This document shows positions 44,002-52,198 of a DNA stretch of 64,000 nt, piece by piece. Source of the DNA: Thermocrispum municipale DSM 44069 (GTDB taxonomy: Bacteria; Actinomycetota; Actinomycetes; Mycobacteriales; Pseudonocardiaceae); the NCBI RefSeq assembly GCF_000427825.1, contig NZ_ATYT01000007.1:1-64000 (forward strand), given 5' to 3'. Position 1 is the first letter of the stretch; each line of letters begins with the position of its first letter. The position numbers and the translations under genes were made by a program. The notes beneath the pieces were generated by a model, which did not search any database, was not told where the DNA came from, and saw only the letters and a list, made by a program, of their open reading frames with translations.

Positions 44002-45396
44002 GTGGCAAAGGCGCCCACCACAAACCGACGCGGCACGGCCCGCCGCGACCGAATGCATTATCTGTATATTGCGGTGATTGCCGCGGTACTGTTGGGCATC
44101 ATCGTCGGGTTCGCATTCCCGGACTTCGCTGCCGAGCATTTGAAGCCACTCGGTACCGGATTCGTTGCGCTGATCAAAATGATGATCAGCCCGATCATCT
44201 TCTGCACCATCGTGCTCGGTATCGGCTCGGTCGCCCAGGCCGCCAAGGTCGGCAAGGTCGGCGCGCTGGCCCTGGCCTACTTCCTCACCATGTCCACCGT
44301 CGCCCTGGCCATCGGCCTGGTCGTCGGCAACGTGCTGCACCCCGGCGAGGGCATGAAACTGGACCCCGACCACGTCGCCGCCGCGCAGGAATCGGCCACC
44401 AAGGGCGAGTCCACCGAGGACTTCCTGCTCGGCATCATCCCGGACACGCTCGTCTCCAGCTTCACCGCGGGTTCGGTGCTGCAGACCCTGCTGGTCGCCA
44501 TCCTCGCCGGCTTCGCCCTGCAGAAACTCGGCCGCGCCGGCGCTCCCATCCTGCGCGGCATCGAACACATCCAGCGGCTCGTCTTCCGCATCCTCGCCAT
44601 GATCATGTGGGCGGCACCCGTCGGCGCCTTCGGCGCCATCGCCGCCGTCGTGGGCGAAACGGGCTGGGACGCCCTGACCAGTCTCGCCGTCATCATGCTC
44701 GGCTTCTACGCCACCTGCCTGGTGTTCGTCTTCGGCGTCCTCGGCGCCGTCCTGTGGCTCGGCGCGCGCATCAACATCTTCCAACTTCTGCGCTATCTCG
44801 GCCGCGAGTTCCTGCTCATCCTCTCCACCAGCAGCAGTGAATCCGCCCTCCCCCGCCTCATCGCCAAGATGGAGCACATGGGCGTCAGCAAGCCCGTCGT
44901 CGGTATCACCGTGCCCACCGGCTACTCCTTCAACCTCGACGGGACCGCCATCTACCTGACCATGGCCACCCTGTTCATCGCCACCGCCCAGGGCAGCCCC
45001 TTGGGTATCGGCGAACAGATCGGCCTGCTGTTGTTCATGATCATCGCCAGCAAGGGCGCCGCGGGCGTCACCGGCGCAGGCCTGGCCACTCTCGCGGGCG
45101 GCCTGCAAGCCCACCGGCCCGAACTGGTCGACGGCGTCGGGTTCATCGTCGGCATCGACCGCTTCATGAGTGAAGCCCGCGCCCTCACCAACTTCGCAGG
45201 CAACGCCGTCGCCACCGTCCTCATCGGCACCTGGACCGGCGAGCTCGACCGCACCCAGGCGCGCCACGTTCTCACCGGGCGACACCCCTTCGACGAAACA
45301 ACCATGATCGACGACCACCACGGCACGCCGCCCGACGACGAGCACGCCGAGGACAGCTCGACCGACCACCAGCGGGAGACGGCCTCGGTCGGGTAA
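44002..45396 (+). CDS. dctA: Dicarboxylate:cation symporter, DctA/DAACS family
   Basis: 464 residues with about eight hydrophobic segments. The serine-rich hairpin motif SSSESALPRL (~residue 275) and the signature TGYSFNLDGTAIYLT (~310) are diagnostic for the DAACS family (C4-dicarboxylate and glutamate/aspartate symporters). GTG start with AGGAGG 5 bases upstream. A His/Asp/Glu-rich tail closes the protein. Substrate is most likely succinate, fumarate or malate. Single gene with its own terminator. Confidence 0.9.
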   Translation: MAKAPTTNRRGTARRDRMHYLYIAVIAAVLLGIIVGFAFPDFAAEHLKPLGTGFVALIKMMISPIIFCTIVLGIGSVAQAAKVGKVGALALAYFLTMSTVALAIGLVVGNVLHPGEGMKLDPDHVAAAQESATKGESTEDFLLGIIPDTLVSSFTAGSVLQTLLVAILAGFALQKLGRAGAPILRGIEHIQRLVFRILAMIMWAAPVGAFGAIAAVVGETGWDALTSLAVIMLGFYATCLVFVFGVLGAVLWLGARINIFQLLRYLGREFLLILSTSSSESALPRLIAKMEHMGVSKPVVGITVPTGYSFNLDGTAIYLTMATLFIATAQGSPLGIGEQIGLLLFMIIASKGAAGVTGAGLATLAGGLQAHRPELVDGVGFIVGIDRFMSEARALTNFAGNAVATVLIGTWTGELDRTQARHVLTGRHPFDETTMIDDHHGTPPDDEHAEDSSTDHQRETASVG

Positions 45397-45420
45397 CCCC
45401 GCCCGCCCGCCGAGCGCCTC

Positions 45421-45474
45421 GATGGGGGCAGGACCCCACCGGTCCTGCCCCCATCGGCCTCAGTGCGGCCTTTT
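45421..45474 (+). terminator. Rho-independent terminator after dctA
   Basis: A perfect 15-bp stem (45421-45435 with 45441-45455) and a 5-base loop, then a second small GGCC stem ending in TTTTT at 45470-45474. It lies 25 bases after the dctA stop. Confidence 0.93.
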
Positions 45475-45743
45475 TCTCGCCGTTGCAACCCGGCGAGCAA
45501 TGCCTGCACTTTCGGACAACGGAACCGCCCGAAAATGCGTACTGAAAACGTCTCGTAAATAGCGGTCGAAACCTGGGGACCAACTCTACCTTTTGCTTCG
45601 AGACATCCCTTGAATAAGGCGGGAAGACACCCCTTCACCAGAGGGGCAGGCCACACGATGTGGCGTCAATTACAGAGGAAACTCTTTCCTGTCGGAAAAG
45701 GACACGATCCCTTTTGCCGATGGGCTTCCGAAAGGCCAGGGAA
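45475..45743 (+). promoter_or_regulatory. Upstream region of the sigma factor gene
   Basis: No gene is visible in these 269 bases. A GGAAC at 45531 followed after 17 bases by TCGTA resembles actinobacterial ECF-type promoter spacing and could allow autoregulation, but the minus-10 part is not a convincing match. The rest holds AT-richer patches and no other clear signal. Confidence 0.25.
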
Positions 45744-46262
45744 ATGACTTCCACTGACATCAACGCGGTGATCGCCGAACACGGCACGGCCCTTCTCGCC
45801 TACGCCACCCGGCTGACCGGCGGCGACCGCCACCTCGCCGAGGACGTGGTCCAGGAGACGTGGTTGCGGGCGTGGAAGAACGCCGACCGCCTCACCGAGG
45901 ACTTCGGCTCGATTCGCGGCTGGCTACGGCGGATCGCCCACAACGTGGCCATCGACCAGCACCGCAGCCGCAAGGCGCGGCCGACCGAGGTCAACCTGCC
46001 CGACCCGATCCTGCACAACGCGGCCACCGTCGCCGATCCGACGGAACGCATCAACACGCGCCTGGAGCTCGACGAGGCGCTCGAGACGCTGTCGCCGTTG
46101 CACCGCAGCACCGTGATGCAGGTTTACTTCGAGGACCAGACCACCGCCAGGACGGCGACGATCCTCGGTGTCCCGACCGGCACCGTGAAGAGCCGCATCC
46201 ACAACGCGCTCAACAACCTCCGGTCCGTGCTGACCGGACCGCAGCGGTCGCAGGCGGCTTGA
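45744..46262 (+). CDS. ECF-type RNA polymerase sigma factor
   Basis: 172 residues. Region 2 is AYATRLTGGDRHLAEDVVQE-TWLRAW (~14-40); region 4 is the last ~55 residues (LSPLHRSTVMQVYFEDQTTA, then LGVPTGTVKSRIHNALNNLR). I chose ATG 45744 because it gives the normal length; longer in-frame starts lie upstream to 45660. No anti-sigma (zinc-finger or RskA-like) gene follows, so its control is not evident. Region 2 and 4 sequence resembles the SigK/SigL-like group. Confidence 0.88.
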   Translation: MTSTDINAVIAEHGTALLAYATRLTGGDRHLAEDVVQETWLRAWKNADRLTEDFGSIRGWLRRIAHNVAIDQHRSRKARPTEVNLPDPILHNAATVADPTERINTRLELDEALETLSPLHRSTVMQVYFEDQTTARTATILGVPTGTVKSRIHNALNNLRSVLTGPQRSQAA

Positions 46263-46657
46263 TCGAGCCGCTTCGGGTTGCTCCGGCCCGCCCAGGGATG
46301 TCCGTCGGCCGCCGCGCCTTCTTCCTCGGTGCTTGTGGTTGCTCCGGCGCGCCCAGGGATGTCCGGCTGCGTGGCTGAGCCGCCCGGAGTGGCCCCGGCT
46401 GCCCGGTCGACCGGCCCGAGCAAGTCGCGGCCCGCCAGACCTGAGCTGCCCGGAGTGGCCCCGGCAGCCCGTGGCCGATTGACCCGAAGCAGGCCCGTCC
46501 GACCGAGTCGACCAGAGTGACCCCGCCATCGGGCCGGCTGCTGAGACTTCTTCGACCCTGACCCGCATCACCCCGCTTGCGGATCCGACTGCGCCGAGCC
46601 CGTGCCACAGGCCACGCGAGCTCGACGTGGCGCCGCCGCGCGGCGAGCCGGACCGCG
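46263..46657. other. Gene-poor stretch downstream of the sigma factor
   Basis: No supportable gene. The sequence is very GC-rich and contains short direct repeats, listed separately. Long frames cross it on both strands but without plausible starts, codon bias or recognisable products. Confidence 0.6.
46277..46365. repeat. Two 28-bp direct repeats
   Basis: 46277-46304 and 46338-46365 are the same 28 bases with one mismatch, beginning GTTGCTCCGGC. A second pair of about 25 bases sharing CCCGGAGTGGCCCCGG occurs at about 46382 and 46449. They are spaced 61 and 67 bases apart. No insertion-sequence ends or CRISPR-like regularity are visible. Confidence 0.85.
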
Positions 46658-46860
46658 ATGGGCTGGGAGAAGCACGAGTCACTGACCACCCTGCTCGTCT
46701 GGCTGGACCGGCACCCCGGCAGGCTGTCGCTGGTCGTCGCGGAGAACGAGGACGGCAGAGCTCGCGACATCACCCGCACCCGGGTACTTGCGGGAACGCC
46801 TGGGCCGCCGTGCATGCGGCGATCCGGCAGGGTGCGAACGTCACGGTCCATTTCGCGTGA
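46658..46860 (+). pseudogene. Probable decayed gene fragment with a frameshift
   Basis: From ATG 46658, about 45 codons show strong GC-third-position bias and protein-like sequence (LLVWLDRHPGRLSLVVAENE). A minus-one shift near 46797 joins it to NAWAAVHAAIRQGANVTVHF and a stop at 46860. No family recognised. A relic is the simplest reading; a sequencing error is possible. Confidence 0.35.
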
Positions 46861-47185
46861 TCGTTGCTGCACAATTTCGAGTGAAGCTACGGGTACACCC
46901 GGTGATTCGGCATCGTGCACGTCGATTTCGCCAGTCAGCGCACGATCACGGGCGGCGGATGGTTCTTCGGTGAATCCGCTTCGCGCAATTCCGTGGCCCT
47001 GTCCTGAGAACGCGCATGGTTGCCGGATCCGCTCGGCCGAGCGCGCCGACGACGCCCCACACTCAGCGCGCATCCGCTGCCGCATGTGGTGCTTGTCACC
47101 TCGGCCGACCGTGCTTCCTGTGACGCGCGCGAGCCCGGTGTTCGCCGCCAGGAACGGCACATTCCACCTGGTGATCGTCACCGAG
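46861..47185. other. Intergenic between the decayed fragment and the tRNA terminator
   Basis: Open frames cross this interval on both strands, but none has a recognisable product, a good start or clear codon bias. The last bases lead into the bidirectional terminator. Nothing else is seen. Confidence 0.5.
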
Positions 47186-47229
47186 CAACAAGAAAGCCGC
47201 CACCCGGCTGGGTGGCGGCTTTCTTGTTG
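47186..47229 (-). terminator. Terminator immediately after tRNA-Glu
   Basis: A perfect 20-bp inverted repeat (47186-47205 and 47210-47229) with a 4-base loop abuts the 3' end of the tRNA. The arms are flanked by T-rich sequence in both directions, so it could act bidirectionally. Confidence 0.9.
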
Positions 47230-47302
47230 TACCCCCGATGGGATTCGAACCCACGCTACCGGCGTGAGAGGCCGGCGTCCTAGGCCGCTAGACGACGGGG
47301 GC
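47230..47302 (-). tRNA. tRNA-Glu (anticodon CTC)
   Basis: 73 bases fold as a cloverleaf. The acceptor stem GCCCCCG pairs with CGGGGGT, the anticodon stem CCGGC/GCCGG encloses loop CTCTCAC with anticodon CTC, and the T-loop is GTTCGAATC. CCA is not encoded. The neighbouring gltX product would charge it. Confidence 0.95.
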
Positions 47303-47355
47303 TAGCTCGTTGCGACTGATCGAAATCTTATCGGATGCCGATTCGTCGATCGCAG

Positions 47356-47427
47356 CTGGGGTACCAGGACTCGAACCTAGACTAACTGAACCAGAATCAG
47401 TCGTGCTGCCAATTACACCATACCCCA
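47356..47427 (-). tRNA. tRNA-Gln (anticodon CTG)
   Basis: 72 bases with acceptor TGGGGTA/TACCCCA, anticodon stem ACTGA/TCAGT around loop TTCTGGT (anticodon CTG), and T-loop GTTCGAGTC. The U1-A72 pair is typical of bacterial tRNA-Gln. It lies 53 bases upstream of tRNA-Glu on the same strand, and the two may be co-transcribed. Confidence 0.95.
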
Positions 47428-47513
47428 ATGGCCCGCTCTCACGTGCCGCAAACGATGCTAGCGGATCGACTCCGCGCCGTTTCCCCGGGGGTCGGCACTT
47501 CCATTGTGCCAGG

Positions 47514-48215
47514 TCAGCGCGGCGCGGGCACGATTGTCCCCGCGACGGAGTACTCCACGTGGTCGGCCAGCTCGACGAGCGAGTTGATCGCCGTGACTCC
47601 CTCCGGGACCGACTCGGCGGCGCCCGCGCGGTTGAGCCAGACGGCCTGCAGACCGGCGTTACGGGCCCCTACCGCGTCCGTGCGCAGCCGATCCCCCACG
47701 TGCATGGCCTCGTGCGGCTCACAGTCCACCGCCGCGCACGCCGAGTGGAAGATCAACGGGTCCGGCTTCGCCGCGCCGACTTCACCCGCGATGGCCACGT
47801 GATCGATGTACGGACTCAGCCCGAGATCCTCCAGCTTGGTGCGCTGGTGGTTCCCCGAGGCGTTGGTCACCGCGGCGATGCGCAGGCCGTTGGCGCGCAA
47901 CCGTGTCAAGCACGGCAGCACGTCGTCGAACAGGCGGAAGCGGGCGCGCATCCCAGCCGCACGTCGCCGCTCGAAACGCGCCGCGTCCGCCTCGTCGACG
48001 GCCACCCCCAGGGCGTCCAGGAAGGCCGCTGTGCGACGACGGTGCATGGTCGGGTAGTCCAGCTCCCCGTCGACCACGCGGCCCACGTACTCGTCGGTTA
48101 TGCGCTCCCACAGCGACCACATGTCCGAGCGGCCGATCATCGCCGTCAGCGCGGCACGGCTGGCCGAGGTGAAATCGACAAGCGTGTCGTCGATGTCGAG
48201 AAACACCGCGCGCAC
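47514..48215 (-). CDS. HAD-superfamily hydrolase
   Basis: 233 residues. All HAD motifs are visible: LDIDDTL near the N-terminus (nucleophile Asp7 and Asp9), VTNASGN (motif II), the Lys in AAKPDP (motif III) and HVGDRLRTDAVGA (motif IV). A helical cap lies between motifs I and II, so it belongs to the phosphoglycolate-phosphatase-like subfamily; substrate unknown. A longer frame starts at 48290, but GTG 48215 has GGGGAGG about 8 bases upstream and begins directly before the first catalytic strand. Confidence 0.85.
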   Translation of the reverse strand: MRAVFLDIDDTLVDFTSASRAALTAMIGRSDMWSLWERITDEYVGRVVDGELDYPTMHRRRTAAFLDALGVAVDEADAARFERRRAAGMRARFRLFDDVLPCLTRLRANGLRIAAVTNASGNHQRTKLEDLGLSPYIDHVAIAGEVGAAKPDPLIFHSACAAVDCEPHEAMHVGDRLRTDAVGARNAGLQAVWLNRAGAAESVPEGVTAINSLVELADHVEYSVAGTIVPAPR

Positions 48216-48366
48216 GACGGAGCCCTCCCCCTGGTCGGGAAGGCTCCCTCCGTTTCGCGGCCTGGTCGGGGCAAGCGCGAACTCCACCACGTGAGGTTAA
48301 AGGTTCAACCCCATCGGGCGACTCTGCCAACGGTGTGAATACCGTGCCGCCGGTTGGCGGTTTCGT

Positions 48367-49854
48367 TCACTCTTCGAGGCGCGCGAGCGCGTCGGTGAGC
48401 CGCTGCAGCGACCTCTCCCGGCCCAACAGCTCCATCGACTCGTACAGCGGCGGTGACACAGTGCGGCCGGTCACGGCGACCCGCACCGGCGCGAACGCCT
48501 TGCGCGGCTTGAGCCCCAGGCCTTCGATGAGCGACTTGTGCAGCGCGCTTTCGATGCCTGCCGCATCCCACGTCTCGAGCTCCTGCAACGCGGACAGCGA
48601 GGCCCTGAGCACCTCCGCCGCGTCACCCTTGAACGCCTTCGCTGCGGAGGCCTCCTCCACCTCGAAGTCGTCCTCGGCGAACAGAAACCGCACCATCGGA
48701 ACGGCGTCGGCGAGAACGGCGACGCGTTCCTGCACCAGCGGCGCGATGGCTGCCAGGACGTCCAGCTGCTGCCGGCTCGGCTCCTTAGGCAGCACGCCCG
48801 CGTCGACCAGGTACGGCACCACCCGCTCGGTGAAGTCCTCCACCGCGAGCGCGCGCACGTGGGTGCCATTGATGGCCTCGGCCTTCTTCTGGTCGAACCG
48901 TGCCGGGTTGGCGCTCACGTCGGCGATGTCGAACGCCTCCACCAGCTCGTCCACCGTGAAGATGTCCCGGTCCGGCGCGATCGACCAGCCGAGCAGCGCC
49001 AGGTAGTTCAGCAGACCCTCACGGATGAACCCACGGTCGCGGTAGTTGAACAGGTTCGACTGCGGGTCCCGCTTGGACAGCTTCTTGTTGCCTTCGCCGA
49101 GCACATAGGGCAAGTGGCCGAACTCGGGGACGAAATCGGTGATGCCGACCCGCTGCATCGCCTGGTAGAGCGCGATCTGCCGCGGCGTGGACGGCAGCAG
49201 GTCCTCGCCCCGCAGGACGTGCGTGATGCCCATCAGCGCGTCGTCCACCGGGTTGGTGAGCGTGTACAGCGGGTCGCCGTTCGCGCGAACCAGCACCGGG
49301 TCCGGGATCGTCTCCGCCTGGAACGTGATCTCGCCACGCACCAGATCCGTCCAGGACAGCTCGCCCTCCGGCATGCGCAGCCGCAGCACCGGCTTGCGCC
49401 CTTCGGCGCGGAAGGCCGCCTTCTGCTCGTCGGTGAGCGTGCGGTCGTAGTTGTCGTAGCCCTTCTTCGGGTCCTCGCCCGCCTCCCGGCGGCGCTGCTC
49501 GACCTCTTCCGCCGTGGAGAACGCCTCGTAGAGCTCACCCGCGTCGAGCAGCTTGGCGATCACGTCGGCGTAGATCTCCCGGCGCTCGCTCTGCCGGTAC
49601 GGCCCGTACTCGCCGCCGACCTCCGGCCCTTCGTCCCAGTCCAGCCCGAGCCAGCGCAGCGCCTCGAGCAATGCCTGGTAGGACTCCTCGGAATCACGGG
49701 CGGCGTCGGTGTCCTCGATACGGAACACCAGCTTGCCGCCGTGATGCCGGGCGAAGGCCCAGTTGAACAACGCGGTGCGGATCAGGCCGACGTGCGGGGT
49801 ACCCGTCGGGGACGGGCAGAAGCGAACGCGAACCGGACGTGAGAGCTCAGCCAT
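48367..49854 (-). CDS. gltX: Glutamyl-tRNA synthetase
   Basis: 495 residues from MAELSRP. Class I signatures: [12 protein letters not shown] (HIGH-type, residues ~13-24) and NKKLSKRD (KMSKS-type, ~256-263), plus the GluRS insert and a C-terminal helical anticodon-binding domain. It attaches Glu to tRNA-Glu. In most actinobacteria the enzyme is non-discriminating and also charges tRNA-Gln, which GatCAB then amidates. A start at 49863 (MGAMAEL) or the GTG-led frame from 49896 is possible. The gene sits just upstream of tRNA-Gln and tRNA-Glu, with the HAD gene between. Confidence 0.95.
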   Translation of the reverse strand: MAELSRPVRVRFCPSPTGTPHVGLIRTALFNWAFARHHGGKLVFRIEDTDAARDSEESYQALLEALRWLGLDWDEGPEVGGEYGPYRQSERREIYADVIAKLLDAGELYEAFSTAEEVEQRRREAGEDPKKGYDNYDRTLTDEQKAAFRAEGRKPVLRLRMPEGELSWTDLVRGEITFQAETIPDPVLVRANGDPLYTLTNPVDDALMGITHVLRGEDLLPSTPRQIALYQAMQRVGITDFVPEFGHLPYVLGEGNKKLSKRDPQSNLFNYRDRGFIREGLLNYLALLGWSIAPDRDIFTVDELVEAFDIADVSANPARFDQKKAEAINGTHVRALAVEDFTERVVPYLVDAGVLPKEPSRQQLDVLAAIAPLVQERVAVLADAVPMVRFLFAEDDFEVEEASAAKAFKGDAAEVLRASLSALQELETWDAAGIESALHKSLIEGLGLKPRKAFAPVRVAVTGRTVSPPLYESMELLGRERSLQRLTDALARLEE

Positions 49855-49920
49855 AGCGCCCATCAGGGTATCCGGCGGCGAATCGCTTGACGCCACGGCA
49901 TCCGTCGGGGCATCGTGGAG

Positions 49921-49942
49921 TTATTCAACAAACGATGAATAA
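49921..49942. promoter_or_regulatory. Candidate operator upstream of the FAD oxidoreductase gene
   Basis: TTATTCA (49921-49927), 8 bases, TGAATAA (49936-49942): a perfect 7-bp inverted repeat in an otherwise GC-rich region, 14 bases before the start codon. This is the size of a TetR- or MarR-type site. No regulator gene is adjacent in the window. Confidence 0.5.
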
Positions 49943-49956
49943 GGCGGTGAGCCGGA

Positions 49957-51186
49957 ATGAAGCTGACCACGACGGTCGCCATCGTCGGCGGCGGACCAGC
50001 GGGCATGGTGCTCGGCTTGCTGTTGGCCAGGGCAGGCGTCGAGGTCACCGTGCTGGAGAAGCACGCGGACTTCCTGCGGGATTTCCGGGGCGACACCGTG
50101 CACCCGTCGACGTTGACGCTGCTGGACGAGCTGGGGCTCGGCGAGCGGTTCGGCAAACTGCCGCAGAGCAAGATCACCGAGATCGCCTTCCCCACCGAGG
50201 ACGACGACCACGTCGTGGTGGCGGATCTGAAACGGCTGCGGGTTCGCTACCCGTACATCGCCATGGTTCCGCAGTGGGACCTGCTCGATCTGCTCGCCGA
50301 CGCCGCGGCCGAGGAGCCGGGATTCACCCTGCTGCACAACGCCGAGGTCACGGACGTACTGCGGGCGAAGAACGGCGCCGTCAACGGCGTGCGGTTCGTC
50401 GACCGGACGACCGACGAGGAGCGCGAGCTGTACGCGACGTTGACGGTCGCCGCCGACGGCCGTTGGTCGATCGTGCGCGCCGCAGCCGGGCTCCCGGTGG
50501 CGGAGTTCCCGGTACCGTTCGACGTGTGGTGGTTCCGGCTACCGCGCTATCCCGAGGACCCGCAGACCGCGCTCAGCCCCGGTCTGCAGGACGGCGAGTT
50601 CGCGCTGGCCATTCCGCGCGAGGGCTACTACCAAATGGCCATCATCGGCCCCAAGGGCACCGACGAGCGGCTGCGCGCCGCAGGCATCGAGAAGTTCCGG
50701 AAACGGGTCGGCAAGGCGTTCCCGTGGGCCGCCGAACGGACCGGCGAGATCGCCTCCCTGGACGACGTCAAACACCTCGACGTGCGACTCAACCGGCTCA
50801 AGCAGTGGCATCGGCCGGGGTTGCTGTGCATCGGGGACGCCGCGCACGCGATGAGCCCGATCGGCGGCGTCGGCATCAACCTGGCGGTGCAGGACGCCGT
50901 CGCCGCCGCAACGCTGCTGGCCAAGCCGCTCCGCGAGGGCCGGCTGACCACCGCGGATCTGGCGAAGGTGCGGCGCAGAAGGTGGCTGCCGACCGTTGCG
51001 GTGCAGACGATGCAGCGCACCATGCAGCAGCAGCTCGTGGCGCCGGTGATGCGCGGTGAGGTCGCCGGGCCGCCGGAAATCGCGGTGCGGCTCATGCGGC
51101 GCGCGCCGTGGCTGTCCTACGTCCCGGCGCGCCTGATCGGGATCGGCTTCCGGCCCGAGCACGCCCCGGATTTCGCCAGACGGTGA
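49957..51186 (+). CDS. FAD-dependent oxidoreductase (aromatic hydroxylase family)
   Basis: 409 residues. The FAD-binding Rossmann motif is VAIVGGGPAGMVLGLLLARA (residues 7-26). The second FAD motif is CIGDAAHAMSPIGGVGINLA (~286-305), and a weak DG-type motif sits at ADGRWSIVR (~168). This is the PHBH / PF01494 class that hydroxylates aromatic or polyketide substrates with NAD(P)H and oxygen. Substrate is not predictable. It is the only plus-strand gene in this stretch and ends 2 bases before the convergent hydrolase gene. Confidence 0.88.
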   Translation: MKLTTTVAIVGGGPAGMVLGLLLARAGVEVTVLEKHADFLRDFRGDTVHPSTLTLLDELGLGERFGKLPQSKITEIAFPTEDDDHVVVADLKRLRVRYPYIAMVPQWDLLDLLADAAAEEPGFTLLHNAEVTDVLRAKNGAVNGVRFVDRTTDEERELYATLTVAADGRWSIVRAAAGLPVAEFPVPFDVWWFRLPRYPEDPQTALSPGLQDGEFALAIPREGYYQMAIIGPKGTDERLRAAGIEKFRKRVGKAFPWAAERTGEIASLDDVKHLDVRLNRLKQWHRPGLLCIGDAAHAMSPIGGVGINLAVQDAVAAATLLAKPLREGRLTTADLAKVRRRRWLPTVAVQTMQRTMQQQLVAPVMRGEVAGPPEIAVRLMRRAPWLSYVPARLIGIGFRPEHAPDFARR

Positions 51187-51187
51187 C

Positions 51188-51946
51188 TCAGGCGTCGACG
51201 ACCGGGTTGGTCAACGTGCCGATGCCGTCGACGGTGACCGAGACTTCCTGGCCCGCCTGCATCGGACCGACCCCTTCCGGGGTGCCGGTCAGGATGACGT
51301 CGCCGGGCAGCAGCGTCATGATCTCGGAGACGAACGCGACCAGGTCGGCGACCGTGTGCACCATCTGCGCGGTGCTGCCGTCCTGCTTGGTCTCGCCGTC
51401 CAGCGTGGTGCGGATGCGCACGTCGGACGGGTCCAGGTCGGTCTCGATCCACGGTCCGAGCGGGCAGAACGTGTCGTAGCTCTTGGCGCGGGTGAACTGC
51501 ACGTCGGCCTGCTGCTGGTCGCGTGCGGTCACGTCGTTGGCGATCGTGTAACCGCGAATGACCTCCAGCGCGCGGCTTGCCGGGACGTTGCGGATCGGCT
51601 GGCCGATGACCACGGCCAGCTCGCCCTCGTAGTCGACGCGCTGCGAGTTCGGCGGGCGCTTGATCGCCGCGCCGGGTCCGATCACCGTGGTGGACGGCTT
51701 GAGGAACAGCAGCGGCGTACTCGGCGCCTCCCCGCCCATCTCGGCGGCGTGCGCGGCGTAGTTCTTGCCGACCCCGATGAGCTTGGTCGGCAGGATCGGC
51801 GCCAGCAGCCGGACGTCGGCCAACGGCCAGCGCTTCCCGGTGAACTGGGGCTGGCCGAACGGGTGCTCAGCGATCTCCGCGACCTCGTCGCCCTCGATCG
51901 CGGCGAAGGCGACACCAGAGGGATGTGCGATTCGAGCCAGACGCAT
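51188..51946 (-). CDS. Fumarylacetoacetate hydrolase family protein
   Basis: 252 residues from ATG 51946 (GTG 51955 is an alternative). FAH-fold features are YAAHAAEMGG, LLFLKP, VDYEGELAVVIG (metal-binding Glu), YTIANDVTARDQQ (Asp) and LLPGDVILTGTPEGVG. The family includes fumarylpyruvate hydrolases, oxaloacetate decarboxylases and isomerases of catechol breakdown; this sequence alone does not fix which. It lies between cimA and gltX. Confidence 0.9.
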   Translation of the reverse strand: MRLARIAHPSGVAFAAIEGDEVAEIAEHPFGQPQFTGKRWPLADVRLLAPILPTKLIGVGKNYAAHAAEMGGEAPSTPLLFLKPSTTVIGPGAAIKRPPNSQRVDYEGELAVVIGQPIRNVPASRALEVIRGYTIANDVTARDQQQADVQFTRAKSYDTFCPLGPWIETDLDPSDVRIRTTLDGETKQDGSTAQMVHTVADLVAFVSEIMTLLPGDVILTGTPEGVGPMQAGQEVSVTVDGIGTLTNPVVDA

Positions 51947-52022
51947 ACCCCGCACACTACCGGGGCGGGGTGCGCGGGCTGATCAGCACCTGACCGGGAT
52001 CGTCCCGCCGCGCCAGCCGGCA

Positions 52023-52089
52023 GGCGTGCCCGACGCCTGAGCCACCGGACCTAGCCCGCGAGCTGGCGGGCGTGCCCGACGCATGAGCC
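52023..52089. repeat. Two 21-bp direct repeats between the hydrolase and cimA
   Basis: 52023-52043 and 52069-52089 match at 20 of 21 bases (GGCGTGCCCGACGC then C or A, then TGAGCC). The whole 51960-52198 interval holds no gene and is built from related GC-rich words. It may be decayed repetitive sequence. Confidence 0.75.
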
Positions 52090-52198
52090 GGCAGACCTAC
52101 CCCGCGCGAGCCCGCAGGCACACCCGTCGCACGACTCGGCGGGCGCACCCGCCGCGATCGGTCAGCGCGGCGAGCACACCCGCCGGGAACGGCTTCGC

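Noticed and set aside
43636-45369. 577-codon minus-strand frame opposite dctA
   Set aside because: Acidic, Gly/Asp/His-rich composition with no motif; the plus strand encodes an unmistakable DAACS transporter.
46263-46500. Possible CRISPR-like array
   Set aside because: Only two copies of each repeat, unequal spacing and no cas genes.
46210-47181. 323-codon minus-strand frame after the sigma factor
   Set aside because: No recognisable product, no ribosome site, and it overlaps the end of the sigma gene and repeat sequence.
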